Part shown: positions 34,531 to 43,939 of the stretch, piece after piece
How positions within the stretch are numbered: position 1 is the first letter of the stretch
Layout of the letters: every line of letters begins with the position of its first letter
Assembly: GCF_030163795.1 (NCBI RefSeq)
Contig: NZ_JASJOF010000009.1
Span: forward strand, 99,472 to 163,471
Source of the DNA: Roseicyclus marinus
Lineage (GTDB): Bacteria; Pseudomonadota; Alphaproteobacteria; Rhodobacterales; Rhodobacteraceae
Reading direction: 5' to 3'
DNA length: 64,000 nt
Notes under the pieces: generated by a model
Told to the model about the DNA's origin: nothing
The model's input: only the letters and a program-made list of their open reading frames with translations
Database searches by the model: none
Program-made: the position numbers and the translations under genes

Positions 34531-35058
34531 ATGATCGATGACGAGCATGCATTTCATGGCCTTCTGCCGCCTGAGATCGAACCGCTGCGGCGGCATGCAC
34601 TTAGGCTTACATCAAACGAGCATCGGGCGCAGGATCTGGTTCAAGCGACCCTCCTGAAGGCCTGGACAAATCGCACCAGCTATCAACCGGGAACCAATCT
34701 GAGCGCATGGCTCTTCACCATCATGCGCAACACGTTCTTCTCGGATCTACGCAAACTGCGCCACGAGGTTGAGGATGTGGATGGTCTCTACGCCCAAGCC
34801 CTCGCAGAGGCGCCGTGCCAGGTCGATGTGATCGCGCTCAAGGAACTCATCGCAGCCATAGGACGATTGCCTTGTGCCCAACGACAGCCGCTGGTGTTGA
34901 TGGGGGCTTACGGGTTCTCACAACTGGAAGCCGCCGATGCCTGCGGCTGCACCATCGGCACGATCAAAAGCCGTGTAAGTAGGAGCAGGGCCGCGTTGAG
35001 CGTGATATTGGCCCATGACGAGATGCCCGCTGGCACCCGGCAGGCCAGATCTGGATGA
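34531..35058 (+). CDS. ECF sigma factor, EcfG-like
   Basis: 175 residues. Region 2: LRRHALRLTSNEHRAQDLVQ, then PGTNLSAWLFTIMRNTFFSD. Region 4: LPCAQRQPLVLMGAYGFSQ, then CGCTIGTIKSRVSRSRAAL. The PGTNL-AWLFTIMRN stretch is typical of EcfG-type sigma factors, which read GGAAC-N16/17-CGTT. Three such promoters lie in this window (30233, 41794, 43427). No nepR, phyR or other anti-sigma gene is adjacent. The start at 34531 was chosen from the homology border; there is an in-frame ATG upstream. Confidence 0.85.
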   Translation: MIDDEHAFHGLLPPEIEPLRRHALRLTSNEHRAQDLVQATLLKAWTNRTSYQPGTNLSAWLFTIMRNTFFSDLRKLRHEVEDVDGLYAQALAEAPCQVDVIALKELIAAIGRLPCAQRQPLVLMGAYGFSQLEAADACGCTIGTIKSRVSRSRAALSVILAHDEMPAGTRQARSG

Positions 35059-35324
35059 ATTTTGAATTCCTCCAAGGCCGGGACTTTCACGTCGCCCCTC
35101 GACCGGAACAGTCGTTGACCAGTCTGTTGATTGGTAGGTCTGCTGCCGCGCCCCGGGCAAGCTTTGCCGTTCTCGGCCGGCCCTTAACAGCAAGATGACG
35201 CCCACGCGCTTTGCTGAGTTTGATGAGGCTTAACATTCCCCGGCAACGTGCCGCGCGCCGGGCGCACCCCGCCAAGCACCCCACAAACGGGCGGGTGCCG
35301 GGCAAAACCTTGGGAGACACCACC

Positions 35325-35483
35325 ATGTTTGGGCTTTTCATCGCGATCGGGATCTTCGGTCTGATGTTTCTGATTGTCGCAGCGGGGTTCCGTTCTTCAG
35401 AAAGGGCTGTCAACTCTGCCCTAGGAACCACATCGGAGCGTGCAATCGTGCGCACGGACACCGGCCAGGTCCATACGAGGTAA
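35325..35483 (+). CDS. Small single-helix membrane protein
   Basis: 52 residues. One hydrophobic helix (MFGLFIAIGIFGLMFLIVAA) is followed by a polar tail FRSSERAVNSALG. GGGAGA lies eight bases upstream of the ATG. No family is recognised. It stands alone between the sigma factor and the AI-2E permease. Confidence 0.55.
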   Translation: MFGLFIAIGIFGLMFLIVAAGFRSSERAVNSALGTTSERAIVRTDTGQVHTR

Positions 35484-35765
35484 GGGCATTCGGCAAGTCG
35501 ACCGCCATGCCTATCGTCAAGAGTGAGACCATCGCCGGAGCGGCATCCAGCTTCGCGTGGCGCGGCCCCGACGCACTCGTAAGCTGCCGCGCCACCATGC
35601 GCTGAGCCTACGCCACACTTGTAAAAAACTCTGTGGCTAGACCGCTTGGGCGAAGCGCTCCACCCACCAGAAGCACGGGTTGCTACGCCAAAAAGGAGGA
35701 CCCTGCTGTACCAGCACAATCTGGACAGCCCGTTTGCCGTGACCCGTAAAAGGTATTCAGTGTCA

Positions 35766-36938
35766 ATGACGGACCCGACGCAAAGTCGTCCATCCACCAC
35801 CGGACAAACACGGGAGGCCGACCACAAGGTTCCCGGGCGTGGCCGTGACAGGCTTCCAACTGCCTTGCTCGTCATCATCGCCGGCATATTGACGATAGCC
35901 GCACTCGATGCTGCGAGCTTCATCGCGGTTCCTGCGGTCCTTGCCCTATTGTCTGCGATAGCACTTACTCCCGCCGTGAAATGGCTGGGTCGAACCGGCG
36001 CCCCACCCTCGCTGTGCGCGGCACTTGTTGTGGGCGGGATTCTCGGAGCCGTGGCAAGCTGTACATATCTCCTTATGCCTTCGGCTGAGGCCATGAACGA
36101 GCGCGCGCCGGAGATCCTGCGGGAGATCGAGACGCGATTGCGTAGGATCTTTGCCGAACTGTCTCCTCCCATGGTCGCACCGGCTGACGATGTTTCCGCT
36201 ATGGCCCGGCCGGAGGCACCCACAGGCAACCCGGATGGCGCACCTGCGCCAGAGGCGGACAGCGACGCCGTCAGCAGGTTGGTCGAAGGGAGCCAGAACC
36301 TGATGGCAGGATGGGCCATTGGCGTGCCGGGTGTTGTCGCGGGCGCGGTGTTTTGGGCCATGCTGACGTTCTACATGCTGCGCGACCGCGCCATGCTGAG
36401 CAGGGCATGCATGGCGGTGTTCGCCGATGCCTCGACACGGCGCTCCGTTGCAAGGGCGATGCGCGATGTCCAGACAAACGTCGCCCGCTATCTGCTGGCC
36501 ATTTTGATGGTGAACTTTGGTCTCGGCGTTTGCATCGCCGTGGCGTTTCAGGTTCTGGGCGTTTCGAATGCAGGGCTTTGGGGTGCGGCAGGAGGGCTTT
36601 TGAACTTCATGCCGTTCATCGGCATCGCTTTGTTTGCTTTGGTTACGCTGGGTGTCGGGATTGCATCCGACGCACCTCCCCTTCTCGCATTCGCACCCTT
36701 TGTCGCCGTGGTCGTCCTTAATGTCATCGAGGGTCACATCGTAACCCCTATGGTGGTGGGCGCGCGCATCCAGATCGCCCCGATTGCCGTCTTTGCCACG
36801 ATCTTTTTCGGAGCCTGGCTATGGGGCGCGGCCGGCGCATTGGTTGCAACCCCCGCACTGATCGTGGCCGTCGCCTTCATGCAACGACTGAGCGTTGGGG
36901 TGAGGACGTTGACCGAACCAAAAAGACCAAGCACCTGA
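35766..36938 (+). CDS. AI-2E family (PerM/UPF0118) transporter
   Basis: 390 residues with about eight membrane segments. The central soluble part (about 100-195) and the conserved later stretch FMPFIGIALFALVTLGVGIA and NVIEGHIVTPMVVGARIQI identify the family. Members move small molecules or ions; the substrate here is unknown. A very strong ribosome site (AAGGAGGA, 35693-35700) lies upstream with in-frame CTG codons just after it, so a non-ATG start some 20 codons earlier is possible. Confidence 0.85.
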   Translation: MTDPTQSRPSTTGQTREADHKVPGRGRDRLPTALLVIIAGILTIAALDAASFIAVPAVLALLSAIALTPAVKWLGRTGAPPSLCAALVVGGILGAVASCTYLLMPSAEAMNERAPEILREIETRLRRIFAELSPPMVAPADDVSAMARPEAPTGNPDGAPAPEADSDAVSRLVEGSQNLMAGWAIGVPGVVAGAVFWAMLTFYMLRDRAMLSRACMAVFADASTRRSVARAMRDVQTNVARYLLAILMVNFGLGVCIAVAFQVLGVSNAGLWGAAGGLLNFMPFIGIALFALVTLGVGIASDAPPLLAFAPFVAVVVLNVIEGHIVTPMVVGARIQIAPIAVFATIFFGAWLWGAAGALVATPALIVAVAFMQRLSVGVRTLTEPKRPST

Positions 36939-37438
36939 AAACCGCAGTGATTGTCTGACCATTTGAGGGCCAAGGTTTCGGATTGCTGACATGAATGCCG
37001 CGCACCGTTAACGCAAAATCTGGCTCCGCCCCATGCGCAAAAGAGCTTGTGCAGCAGTGTTTCTGGCGCATCGGCGCCTGCCTGATCGGTCCGGCGTGTG
37101 TTAGCGTCATATCCTAGCCGCACGGCCGTGTGATGGTCGAAGGTCTGGATCCACGCCAGGTCGCGACCTGGCGCAATCTCAAACATCACGATCCCCTTTG
37201 TGGATCCTCTCAGACACACCTTGGGACATTGATGAGGTCAGGTGCGGCGGCGTGGTCAATGCCACGCAGTAACCGCTGACGGCTCGGTTCTTGCCGGGCC
37301 TTGGCAGCGCAATCACTGATGTGCAGTCGCGCAGGGATGTGCTATCCCCGGATTAGCACTTAGGCTGCCAGATCTGTGTAGGACAGTATTGTCCCGATCC
37401 AGACGCGTCCCTGGCGGTGAACCCAAAAGGAACAGCCA
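36939..37438. other. Intergenic region, possible small decayed minus-strand gene
   Basis: A minus-strand frame from ATG at 37186 has a fair ribosome site (AAAGGGGATCGTG) and reads MFEIAPGRDLAWIQTFDHHT, but it runs on into the permease gene and has no family match I can see. Otherwise nothing is visible. Confidence 0.3.
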
Positions 37439-40400
37439 GTGCTTAAGGAAAGACCGCAAGAAGATTTTCCCGTCGTCGCCATCGGGGCCTCGGCCGGGGG
37501 GCTGGAGGCCTGTCGGGCCATGCTGGGCGAATTGCCCGGTGATCTGCACGCCGCGCTGATCTTGATCCTTCACCTTGACCCGACCCATGACAGCATGATG
37601 GTCGATCTTCTGGCCGACCACACCCACCTTGACGTCATTCAGGCCTCCGAGGGGCAAGAGCTTAAGCCCGGTTGCCTTTACGTCATTCCACCCGGGGTCT
37701 TCCTGACGGTCGCCAAGCGGACCATCCACCTGACCGCACCCGCAGGCGGCAAGGCCGTGCGCCTACCCTTCGACGCTCTGCTGAAATCCCTTGCCGAGGA
37801 CCTCGGGCCCTCTGCTGCCTGTATCGTCTTGTCGGGCACCGGTTCGGATGGAACATCCGGGATCGCAGACATTCATGACGCAGGGGGCCTTGTCATCGTG
37901 CAGGACCCCAAAGAGGCGGGCTATCCGGGGATGCCCGATAGCGCACTTGCCACCGGCAAGGTGTCCGAGGTGCTGGGAACAGACCAGATGGCTAATGCCA
38001 TCACGCGCTTTGCCGACAGGATCATTGGTGGCGCCATGCCCGCGAAAGGCCAGAAGGTCGATCCCGCACCCCCCAAAGGCGCGAAGCCCGGATACAATGA
38101 CCTGATCGCCTTCATCGGAAATCATGCCGAACAGGATCTTTTGCTCTACAAAAGAGGAACGCTTGAGCGCCGCATCGTTCGGAGGATGGCTCTCGTCGGG
38201 CTGGGGGCCGACGAGATAGGGGGCTATCTCACGATGCTGAAAGCGGATGCTGCGGAACGCGTTCGCCTTTCGGCGGACCTGCTGATCCACGTCACAAGCT
38301 TTTTCCGCGATCCAGCCGTTTTCGACCATCTATCGTCCAAGGCGATACCAGAACTCCTCAAGGGGCTTCCCGCTGGTCGCGCACTGCGCGTGTGGGTCGC
38401 AGGCTGCAGCACCGGCGAAGAGTCTTACAGCATCGCAATGCTTTGCCTTGAGGTGATGCAGGATCTGGGGTTCAACGGCCAACTTCAGATCCTGGCCTCT
38501 GATATCGATCCTGAAGCGATCGCAATGGCGCGGGCCGGATTTTATCCCAAAGAAATTGCGGCGGCGGTTTCCCCGGAACGGCTGGCACGGTTCTTTGTCG
38601 AAGAAGAAGGCGGGTGGCGCGTAAGCACAGAATTGCGGAATGTCGTGGTTTTCACCGTCGCCGACCTCCTGTCGGACCCGCCATTTTCCAAGATTGACCT
38701 CGTGTCATGCCGCAACGTGCTGATCTATCTTGGCCCCGAGGCCCAAAAGCGCGTCATCGCGCGCTGCTGCTTTGCCTTGAAACCCGGCGGCCTTCTGTTG
38801 CTGGGCGCCGCTGAGATGCCAGGGGCGAGTGACGGCTGCTTTGCGGTCGAAGACAAGTCGGCAAGGCTCTGGCGTCGGGTCGGAAAAAGCTCACATGCCG
38901 ATCTCAACTTCACCAACGGCATACGAACGGACCTTACAGTGCCGAACGAAATTGCCCCTGTGCGTCGCGGGGCATTGGCTGATCTATGCCGCCGCATCGT
39001 AATCGAACAATACGCCCCAGCCGCAGTCCTGATGAACGCAAGGCTCGAGGTCCTGTATCTTCTGGGTCCGACAGAAAAATACCTCACGATCACACAGGGC
39101 CATCCCGATCCCGGCTTTATTGGCATGCTTCCCAAGGTACTTCGAGCGCGTGTTAGGGCAGCGGCAGCGGCCTGCACCGTCGACACCTCCCCGGTAACCG
39201 TTTCGGGCGGGCGCATTTTGGGAAAAAATGGGTTCGACATTGCCCTGCACACCGTCAAAGCAGGTGCGGAAACGATGCTGCTCGCGTGCTTTATCGACAC
39301 CCCCAACCCAGCACCAAGAACCAGTGACGCAGAGGCAGCCGCCGACGAGGCCCGGCACACGGGCGACCTCGAGGCCGATCTGGAAGCCGCGCGGAGCGAC
39401 CTGTCCGATGCGCTGCGCGATCTGGAGAAAGAGGTTGAGGCCCATGGTGCCGACGCTGCGGAAGCCTTGTCCGTCAACGAGGAATTCCAATCCACCAACG
39501 AGGAACTTCTGGCTTCAAAGGAGGAGCTTCAATCACTCAATGAGGAACTGACCGCGCTCAACAGCCAATTGCAAGAAACCCTTGAACGGCACCGCACCAC
39601 CGCCAACGACCTGCAAAATGTCCTCTACAGCACCGATGTGGCCACGCTGTTTCTCGATCTGAACTTGAAGATACGCTTCTTCACGCCCGCCGCGCGTCAG
39701 ATCTTCCGGGTGATCTCGACAGATGTGGGCAGACCGCTGTCGGACCTCGCCTCGGTCTCCAGAGATGATGATCTGGATGCGGATTGTCGCCGTCTGCTCA
39801 CCTCATCCGAACCTATCGAGCGGGAGATCGAGAGCGCGGGAGAGCGATGGCTCCTGCGCCGGGCGCAGCCTTATCGCACCGAGGGCGGCCGAGTTGAGGG
39901 GATTGTCATCACGTATGTCGACATCACTGAGCGCAAGCACATCAATGCCGACCTGGTAGCCGCCATGACCGAAGCCGACAGGGCCACAAAGGCCAAGTCG
40001 CGCTTTCTTGCCGCTGCCAGCCATGATCTGCGACAGCCGCTGCAATCCATGGCGCTGCTGCACAACCTTTTGTCAGGCAACAAGCGGTCGACCGAAGGGG
40101 CCCGATTGGCCGCATTGATGGATCTGACGCTGACCTCAATGACGGCGATGCTGGATTCAATGCTGGATGTTAACCGCATCGAAACGGGTGTTGTTCGCCC
40201 TGACATGCGGCCGGTCGCTATCGGCCCGCTGTTGGAGAGGCTCGCGGAAGAATTCCGCACGGCCTGCGAGATCAAGGGGCTGAAATTAAAGGTCGCGCCC
40301 TGCACGGCTTGGGTCAGGACCGATCCACAGCTTTTGGTGCAGATGCTCCGCAACCTTCTATCCAACGCGCTGAAATATACGCCTCAGGGCGGCATATTGC

Positions 40401-41755
40401 TCGGATGCCGACGTCGTGGAGCGGACTTGATGATTGTGGTCTGCGACACCGGCGTCGGCGTTGTCGCGTCGGAAACCGGAAAGATCTTTGATCCCTACCA
40501 TCAGGGCGAAAACACCACCGAGCTTGCGGGGAACGGTCTTGGCCTTGGGTTGTCGATCGTCAAGCGCCTTTCAGAATTGATGGATCAGCCGATCTCGGTC
40601 CTGTCGACCCCCGGCAAAGGGTCATCCTTCATGATCAGGGCCCCGATGGTTGAACCCGGGCCCACGGGTACGGATGAAATCCAGAATGCGGCCACCCTGC
40701 AGGATGCCATCGTGCAAACGGGAACGATCCTGTTGGTCGAAGATGAAGAGCCTTTGCGTGGTCTGCTGGCGGAGATCCTCGAAAAAGGGGGACATCAGGT
40801 GATTGCATTGTCGAATTCGAAGTCGGCGGCAGAATGGGCAAGCAGCGCAGGCACGGTACCGGATCTGGTGCTGACGGACTACGACCTGCACGGCAGTGCA
40901 ACCGGCCTGAAGCTGGCGCAGGATCTGCCAGAAATTCTCGGCACAGCGGTGCCCACAGTGATCTTGACCGGCGACATCACCTCCGACACGCTGACGAGGA
41001 TCGCGGCCTCGTCCTGCCATCAGGTCACCAAACCTGTGATGCCCGATGTCCTGCTGGCGAAAATTTCAAACCTTATCAGGACGGCGCGTGCCGAACGGGG
41101 GACGTCCGACCCTGTCCCACGCTCGTCCAGAACGAGCATTCATGTCATCGACGACGATCCGTTTGTCCGCGAAGTCATGCGTCGTCTGTTTGAGGCAGAA
41201 GGTTACATGGTCATGACCTACGCCTCAGCCGAGGATTTTCTCGCGGCCCCACGACCCGGGAACGGCGCTTGTCTGCTGATCGACAACCTGCTGCCCGGTA
41301 TGAAAGGTGTCGCCTTGATCGACCGGTTGAGATCGGAAAAGGCGCGACTTCCCACCGTGATGCTGACCGGACACGGAGACGCAGCCCTAGCCGTGGCCGC
41401 CATGAAGGCCGGCGCGTCGGACCTGATCGAAAAGCCGGCAAGTGCCGCCGACCTGCTGGCCAGCGTGCAGCATGCACTTGCGACGGCGAAGGATGGCAAA
41501 GACGGCAAGGACGGCAACCAACCGGGTGAGGCGCGCAAGGCAGCGCGTCTGAGGTTCGAGGATCTGACCAAACGCGAACGTCAGGTCATGGCAGAGGTCC
41601 TGGAAGGCGTCCCGAACAAGATCATCGCTGCCGACCTCGGAATTAATCAGCGCACGGTCGAAAACCACCGCGCCGCGGTGATGCGCAAAACCGGAGCGGC
41701 ATCGCTGCCGGAACTGGTGCGGCTGGCCTTGTTGGCAGATGTGGTGGGCAACTGA
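37439..41755 (+). CDS. CheB-CheR-PAS-histidine kinase-receiver-receiver-LuxR HTH fusion protein
   Basis: 1438 residues with seven domains in one chain. CheB methylesterase (about 10-190; IGASAGG with Ser, LHLDPTHD, GTGSDGTSG). CheR methyltransferase (about 219-475; AGCSTGEESYS for SAM, SCRNVLIYL). A coiled-coil linker rich in NEEFQSTNEELL-type repeats (about 640-735). A PAS domain (about 735-840). HisKA with SHDLRQPLQ (His near 861) and an HATPase (LLSNALKYTP, GNGLGLGLSIVKRL). Receiver 1 (LVEDEE, LTDYDL; about 1097-1215). Receiver 2 (IDDDPF, LLIDNLLPG; about 1234-1345). A FixJ-type HTH (LTKRERQVMAEVLEGVPNKI, near 1375-1432). GTG start after AAGGAA. The chain can sense, phosphorylate itself and bind DNA. 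Confidence 0.92.
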   Translation: MLKERPQEDFPVVAIGASAGGLEACRAMLGELPGDLHAALILILHLDPTHDSMMVDLLADHTHLDVIQASEGQELKPGCLYVIPPGVFLTVAKRTIHLTAPAGGKAVRLPFDALLKSLAEDLGPSAACIVLSGTGSDGTSGIADIHDAGGLVIVQDPKEAGYPGMPDSALATGKVSEVLGTDQMANAITRFADRIIGGAMPAKGQKVDPAPPKGAKPGYNDLIAFIGNHAEQDLLLYKRGTLERRIVRRMALVGLGADEIGGYLTMLKADAAERVRLSADLLIHVTSFFRDPAVFDHLSSKAIPELLKGLPAGRALRVWVAGCSTGEESYSIAMLCLEVMQDLGFNGQLQILASDIDPEAIAMARAGFYPKEIAAAVSPERLARFFVEEEGGWRVSTELRNVVVFTVADLLSDPPFSKIDLVSCRNVLIYLGPEAQKRVIARCCFALKPGGLLLLGAAEMPGASDGCFAVEDKSARLWRRVGKSSHADLNFTNGIRTDLTVPNEIAPVRRGALADLCRRIVIEQYAPAAVLMNARLEVLYLLGPTEKYLTITQGHPDPGFIGMLPKVLRARVRAAAAACTVDTSPVTVSGGRILGKNGFDIALHTVKAGAETMLLACFIDTPNPAPRTSDAEAAADEARHTGDLEADLEAARSDLSDALRDLEKEVEAHGADAAEALSVNEEFQSTNEELLASKEELQSLNEELTALNSQLQETLERHRTTANDLQNVLYSTDVATLFLDLNLKIRFFTPAARQIFRVISTDVGRPLSDLASVSRDDDLDADCRRLLTSSEPIEREIESAGERWLLRRAQPYRTEGGRVEGIVITYVDITERKHINADLVAAMTEADRATKAKSRFLAAASHDLRQPLQSMALLHNLLSGNKRSTEGARLAALMDLTLTSMTAMLDSMLDVNRIETGVVRPDMRPVAIGPLLERLAEEFRTACEIKGLKLKVAPCTAWVRTDPQLLVQMLRNLLSNALKYTPQGGILLGCRRRGADLMIVVCDTGVGVVASETGKIFDPYHQGENTTELAGNGLGLGLSIVKRLSELMDQPISVLSTPGKGSSFMIRAPMVEPGPTGTDEIQNAATLQDAIVQTGTILLVEDEEPLRGLLAEILEKGGHQVIALSNSKSAAEWASSAGTVPDLVLTDYDLHGSATGLKLAQDLPEILGTAVPTVILTGDITSDTLTRIAASSCHQVTKPVMPDVLLAKISNLIRTARAERGTSDPVPRSSRTSIHVIDDDPFVREVMRRLFEAEGYMVMTYASAEDFLAAPRPGNGACLLIDNLLPGMKGVALIDRLRSEKARLPTVMLTGHGDAALAVAAMKAGASDLIEKPASAADLLASVQHALATAKDGKDGKDGNQPGEARKAARLRFEDLTKRERQVMAEVLEGVPNKIIAADLGINQRTVENHRAAVMRKTGAASLPELVRLALLADVVGN

Positions 41756-41793
41756 TCCCATCGCGATCCTGCACGGCTATTTCTCTGACTGTC

Positions 41794-41819
41794 GGAACGC
41801 TCCTGCCAGACCGCGCGTT
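41794..41819 (+). promoter_or_regulatory. EcfG-type (general stress) promoter
   Basis: GGAAC (41794-41798), 17 bases, CGTT (41816-41819): an exact consensus match, 141 bases before the ATG of the PRC-barrel gene at 41960. Confidence 0.75.
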
Positions 41820-41959
41820 TGCTTGATGTATCCGGTCCGCTGCGAACTTGACGTGCCCGAGGGCAAAAATTGGCACGCAACGGACAGGGGACAATTCGCA
41901 ACCCGGCAGGGGGCACCTGTTTCCAGCTATCCCAAGCTTCGGGATCCAAGGAGAACGCC

Positions 41960-42319
41960 ATGACAGATCATGCAAACACCAAGCACGGAATGGGTACGGG
42001 CGGCGCCTACGGTTTTGTCCGTGATGGCTACGCCCAGGCAAACAACCATGACCTTACGACCGCCGATGTCAAAAGCGCGCACGTTTATGGCCGCGACGAA
42101 GAAACCATCGGATCAATCAGTGCGCTGAAGGTCGGAACGGATGGGAAGATCAACCATGCCGTAATCGATGTCGGCGGATTTCTGGGCATGGGCGCGCATT
42201 CCGTGTTGATCCCGTTTGGCGACCTGACAATCCTGCGGGAAACAGATGGCTCGGATCTGCGGGTCAATCTCGATACGACCAAGGAAAAGCTGAAGGCGAT
42301 GCCGCATCACAAAATGTGA
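41960..42319 (+). CDS. PRC-barrel domain protein (cytoplasmic)
   Basis: 119 residues without a signal peptide. The PRC-barrel core includes VKSAHVYGRDEETIGSISAL, HAVIDVGGFLGMGAHSVLI and PFGDLTILRE. AAGGAGAACGCC precedes the ATG. PRC barrels are small beta-barrel modules that bind other proteins; single-domain ones are often stress-induced. It has an EcfG-type promoter and is convergent with a secreted two-barrel protein at 42456. Confidence 0.85.
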   Translation: MTDHANTKHGMGTGGAYGFVRDGYAQANNHDLTTADVKSAHVYGRDEETIGSISALKVGTDGKINHAVIDVGGFLGMGAHSVLIPFGDLTILRETDGSDLRVNLDTTKEKLKAMPHHKM

Positions 42320-42351
42320 TATCGGCAACTCAGTCTACCTTTGATTGAAAT

Positions 42352-42384
42352 GAGGCCGCACAAACGAATTGTGCGGCCTCTTTC
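42352..42384 (+). terminator. Intrinsic terminator after the PRC-barrel gene
   Basis: Perfect 12-base stem GAGGCCGCACAA (42352-42363) with TTGTGCGGCCTC (42369-42380), loop of five, then TTTC. It serves the plus-strand gene ending at 42319. Confidence 0.8.
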
Positions 42385-42410
42385 GTCAGCTGGCATCAAA
42401 GTCACACCGC

Positions 42411-42442
42411 CTGACCCTTGCGGAAAGGTCCGCAAGGGTCAG
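42411..42442 (-). terminator. Hairpin after the secreted PRC-barrel gene
   Basis: Perfect 14-base stem CTGACCCTTGCGGA (42411-42424) with TCCGCAAGGGTCAG (42429-42442) and a 4-base loop. It lies 13 bases past the stop of the minus-strand gene at 42456. No T tract. Confidence 0.7.
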
Positions 42443-42455
42443 ACAGGCGAACCGG

Positions 42456-43361
42456 TCAGTTGGATGCTTGATATTGCGGCAGGGCCTGGATCTGCTCGCG
42501 AGTGGCATCGACGTAGATGCGAACGTCGCCATATCCTTCGGTCGACAGGATGGTCAACTCGTCGAAGGTCAGCGATGCCTGACTGCTACCGATCCCCAGA
42601 AATCCGCCGAAATCGATGACAACGTTGGTGATCTCTCCGGCGTCGTTGATGATCATGTCCGTGACCTCACCGACATCTTCGTCGTTCACGTCATAGACCG
42701 TTTTTCCCATCAGCACGTCGGTCGAAAGCTCGGTAGCTTCGACACGGTCGTAGCCCTCACGCGTCATTTGAGGTGCCGTGAAGCCGGTCTCGTCCGCGCG
42801 GACGTCGTCGCCCTCCTGTTGGCCATCCGACATCGCGAGGGTGGAACGATTGTACGAGGGGTAATCGCGCATCACCTCGGCGCCGGTATTGACCACAATA
42901 TACATCTCGGAGCGATCATCGGCGTCAGTGGCAAAGCTGATCTGTTCCATTGCCACCGCAACATCATGCTCGCCCATGCCGAGGAAGCCACCAACGCCAA
43001 TCACAAGGGCGCGCACCTCTCCGGTGTTCGACAACACGATCTCGTTGATCTGACCGATGTTATCCATATCATCCAGTTCGACACGATCCATCATCGCCAT
43101 GGAGTGCCTATCGCCTCCAGTCCGCATCGAACCGTCTGCGGAACGCATTGTGCCCTCCGTGGTTCGGCGCGCGTAGACGTCGTGGCCCATCATCTCCGAG
43201 GCAAAAAGGTCAGTAGCGCGGCGCTGGTCCAGAAACCCCTGCATCATGGTGTCTTGCTGCTCGTTATTGGGGTTTTGGGTCGGCGCTTGGGTTTGCGCTG
43301 ATGTCAGAGTTGGCACCGACAGCGCCATGACGAGAGCGGTCGTGGAAAGCAGCATTTTCAT
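42456..43361 (-). CDS. Secreted protein with two PRC-barrel domains
   Basis: 301 residues with signal peptide ending near TSA-QT (about 22). The first barrel (about 50-160) contains NIGQINEIVLSNTGEVRAL and VGGFLGMGEHDVAVAM; the second (about 210-300) contains KTVYDVNDEDVGEVTDMIIN and FGGFLGIGSSQASL. It belongs with the PRC-barrel family of the convergent gene at 41960. An EcfG-type promoter (minus strand, 43427-43451) lies 66 bases upstream. Role: probably periplasmic stress or envelope protein. Confidence 0.85.
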   Translation of the reverse strand: MKMLLSTTALVMALSVPTLTSAQTQAPTQNPNNEQQDTMMQGFLDQRRATDLFASEMMGHDVYARRTTEGTMRSADGSMRTGGDRHSMAMMDRVELDDMDNIGQINEIVLSNTGEVRALVIGVGGFLGMGEHDVAVAMEQISFATDADDRSEMYIVVNTGAEVMRDYPSYNRSTLAMSDGQQEGDDVRADETGFTAPQMTREGYDRVEATELSTDVLMGKTVYDVNDEDVGEVTDMIINDAGEITNVVIDFGGFLGIGSSQASLTFDELTILSTEGYGDVRIYVDATREQIQALPQYQASN

Positions 43362-43426
43362 GCGAAATCCTCCTTGGGCGAAGTGCGGATCGATTGCCGA
43401 CCGCTTGCTCGCCCAACATCAAGGAC

Positions 43427-43451
43427 AACGCCCGCTGGCGATGTCCGTTCC
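43427..43451 (-). promoter_or_regulatory. EcfG-type (general stress) promoter
   Basis: Read on the minus strand: GGAAC (43451-43447), 16 bases, CGTT (43430-43427). The 16-base spacing is within the known range. It faces the secreted PRC-barrel gene whose ATG is at 43361. Confidence 0.7.
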
Positions 43452-43599
43452 CTTTGCCGTGATCGCCCGATGACCCCGGAGTGCTCCGCCCCCTCCCGCT
43501 GAGCGGAGATCTGCCTGCACCCTTAGGGGCAACGACAGCCGCATTCATCGAAGGAACATTCGCGTCGCTGGGCAGTTGTCTGCGCGACGGCTGCGCGCG

Positions 43600-43781
43600 A
43601 GCGCACCGACGAGCACCTGCGCCTGGCCGAAGCAGCAGCCCACGCCTGGCTCTACCTTCATAAGGAATGGCTCATCGCCTTGGCCGATCGACTTTTGGGA
43701 GACAGCATTCGGCACGGGAAGCAGATCGAGGAGGTTCTCGAAGGGCCTTTCGCGACCAAACCTGGGCTTGGGGCCCGATGA
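43600..43781 (+). pseudogene. Fragment resembling the C-terminus of an FtsH-type (M41) protease
   Basis: A coding-like stretch ends at TGA 43779-43781 and reads HAWLYLHKEWLIALADRLL, then QIEEVLEGP. This recalls the last helices of M41/FtsH-like ATPase proteases. There is no start codon with a ribosome site and the upstream part is not recognisable. It appears to be a left-over 3' end. Confidence 0.35.
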
Positions 43782-43939
43782 CTCGCCTTGAACCGCCGGG
43801 TGGCTTAAAATCGGTTGTGACGGAAACGTCTGGCGTATCGGAATCGTTGTTCCAGCGCCAATTGATACCCCGCGCGATACCCTGCTGAGGATGCGGTGGG
43901 GAAATTAAACGGGAAATCAAATCGTTAACGAAAGGGTAG

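Noticed and set aside
35105..35129. GGAAC followed by GTTG as a further EcfG promoter
   Set aside because: The second half does not match CGTT at 16 or 17 bases.
35087..36361. Minus-strand frame opposite the AI-2E permease
   Set aside because: Covers an intergenic gap and the permease gene without motif or ribosome site.
36930..37186. Minus-strand frame with a fair ribosome site
   Set aside because: It runs into the permease gene and shows no family match; mentioned only as a possible decayed gene.
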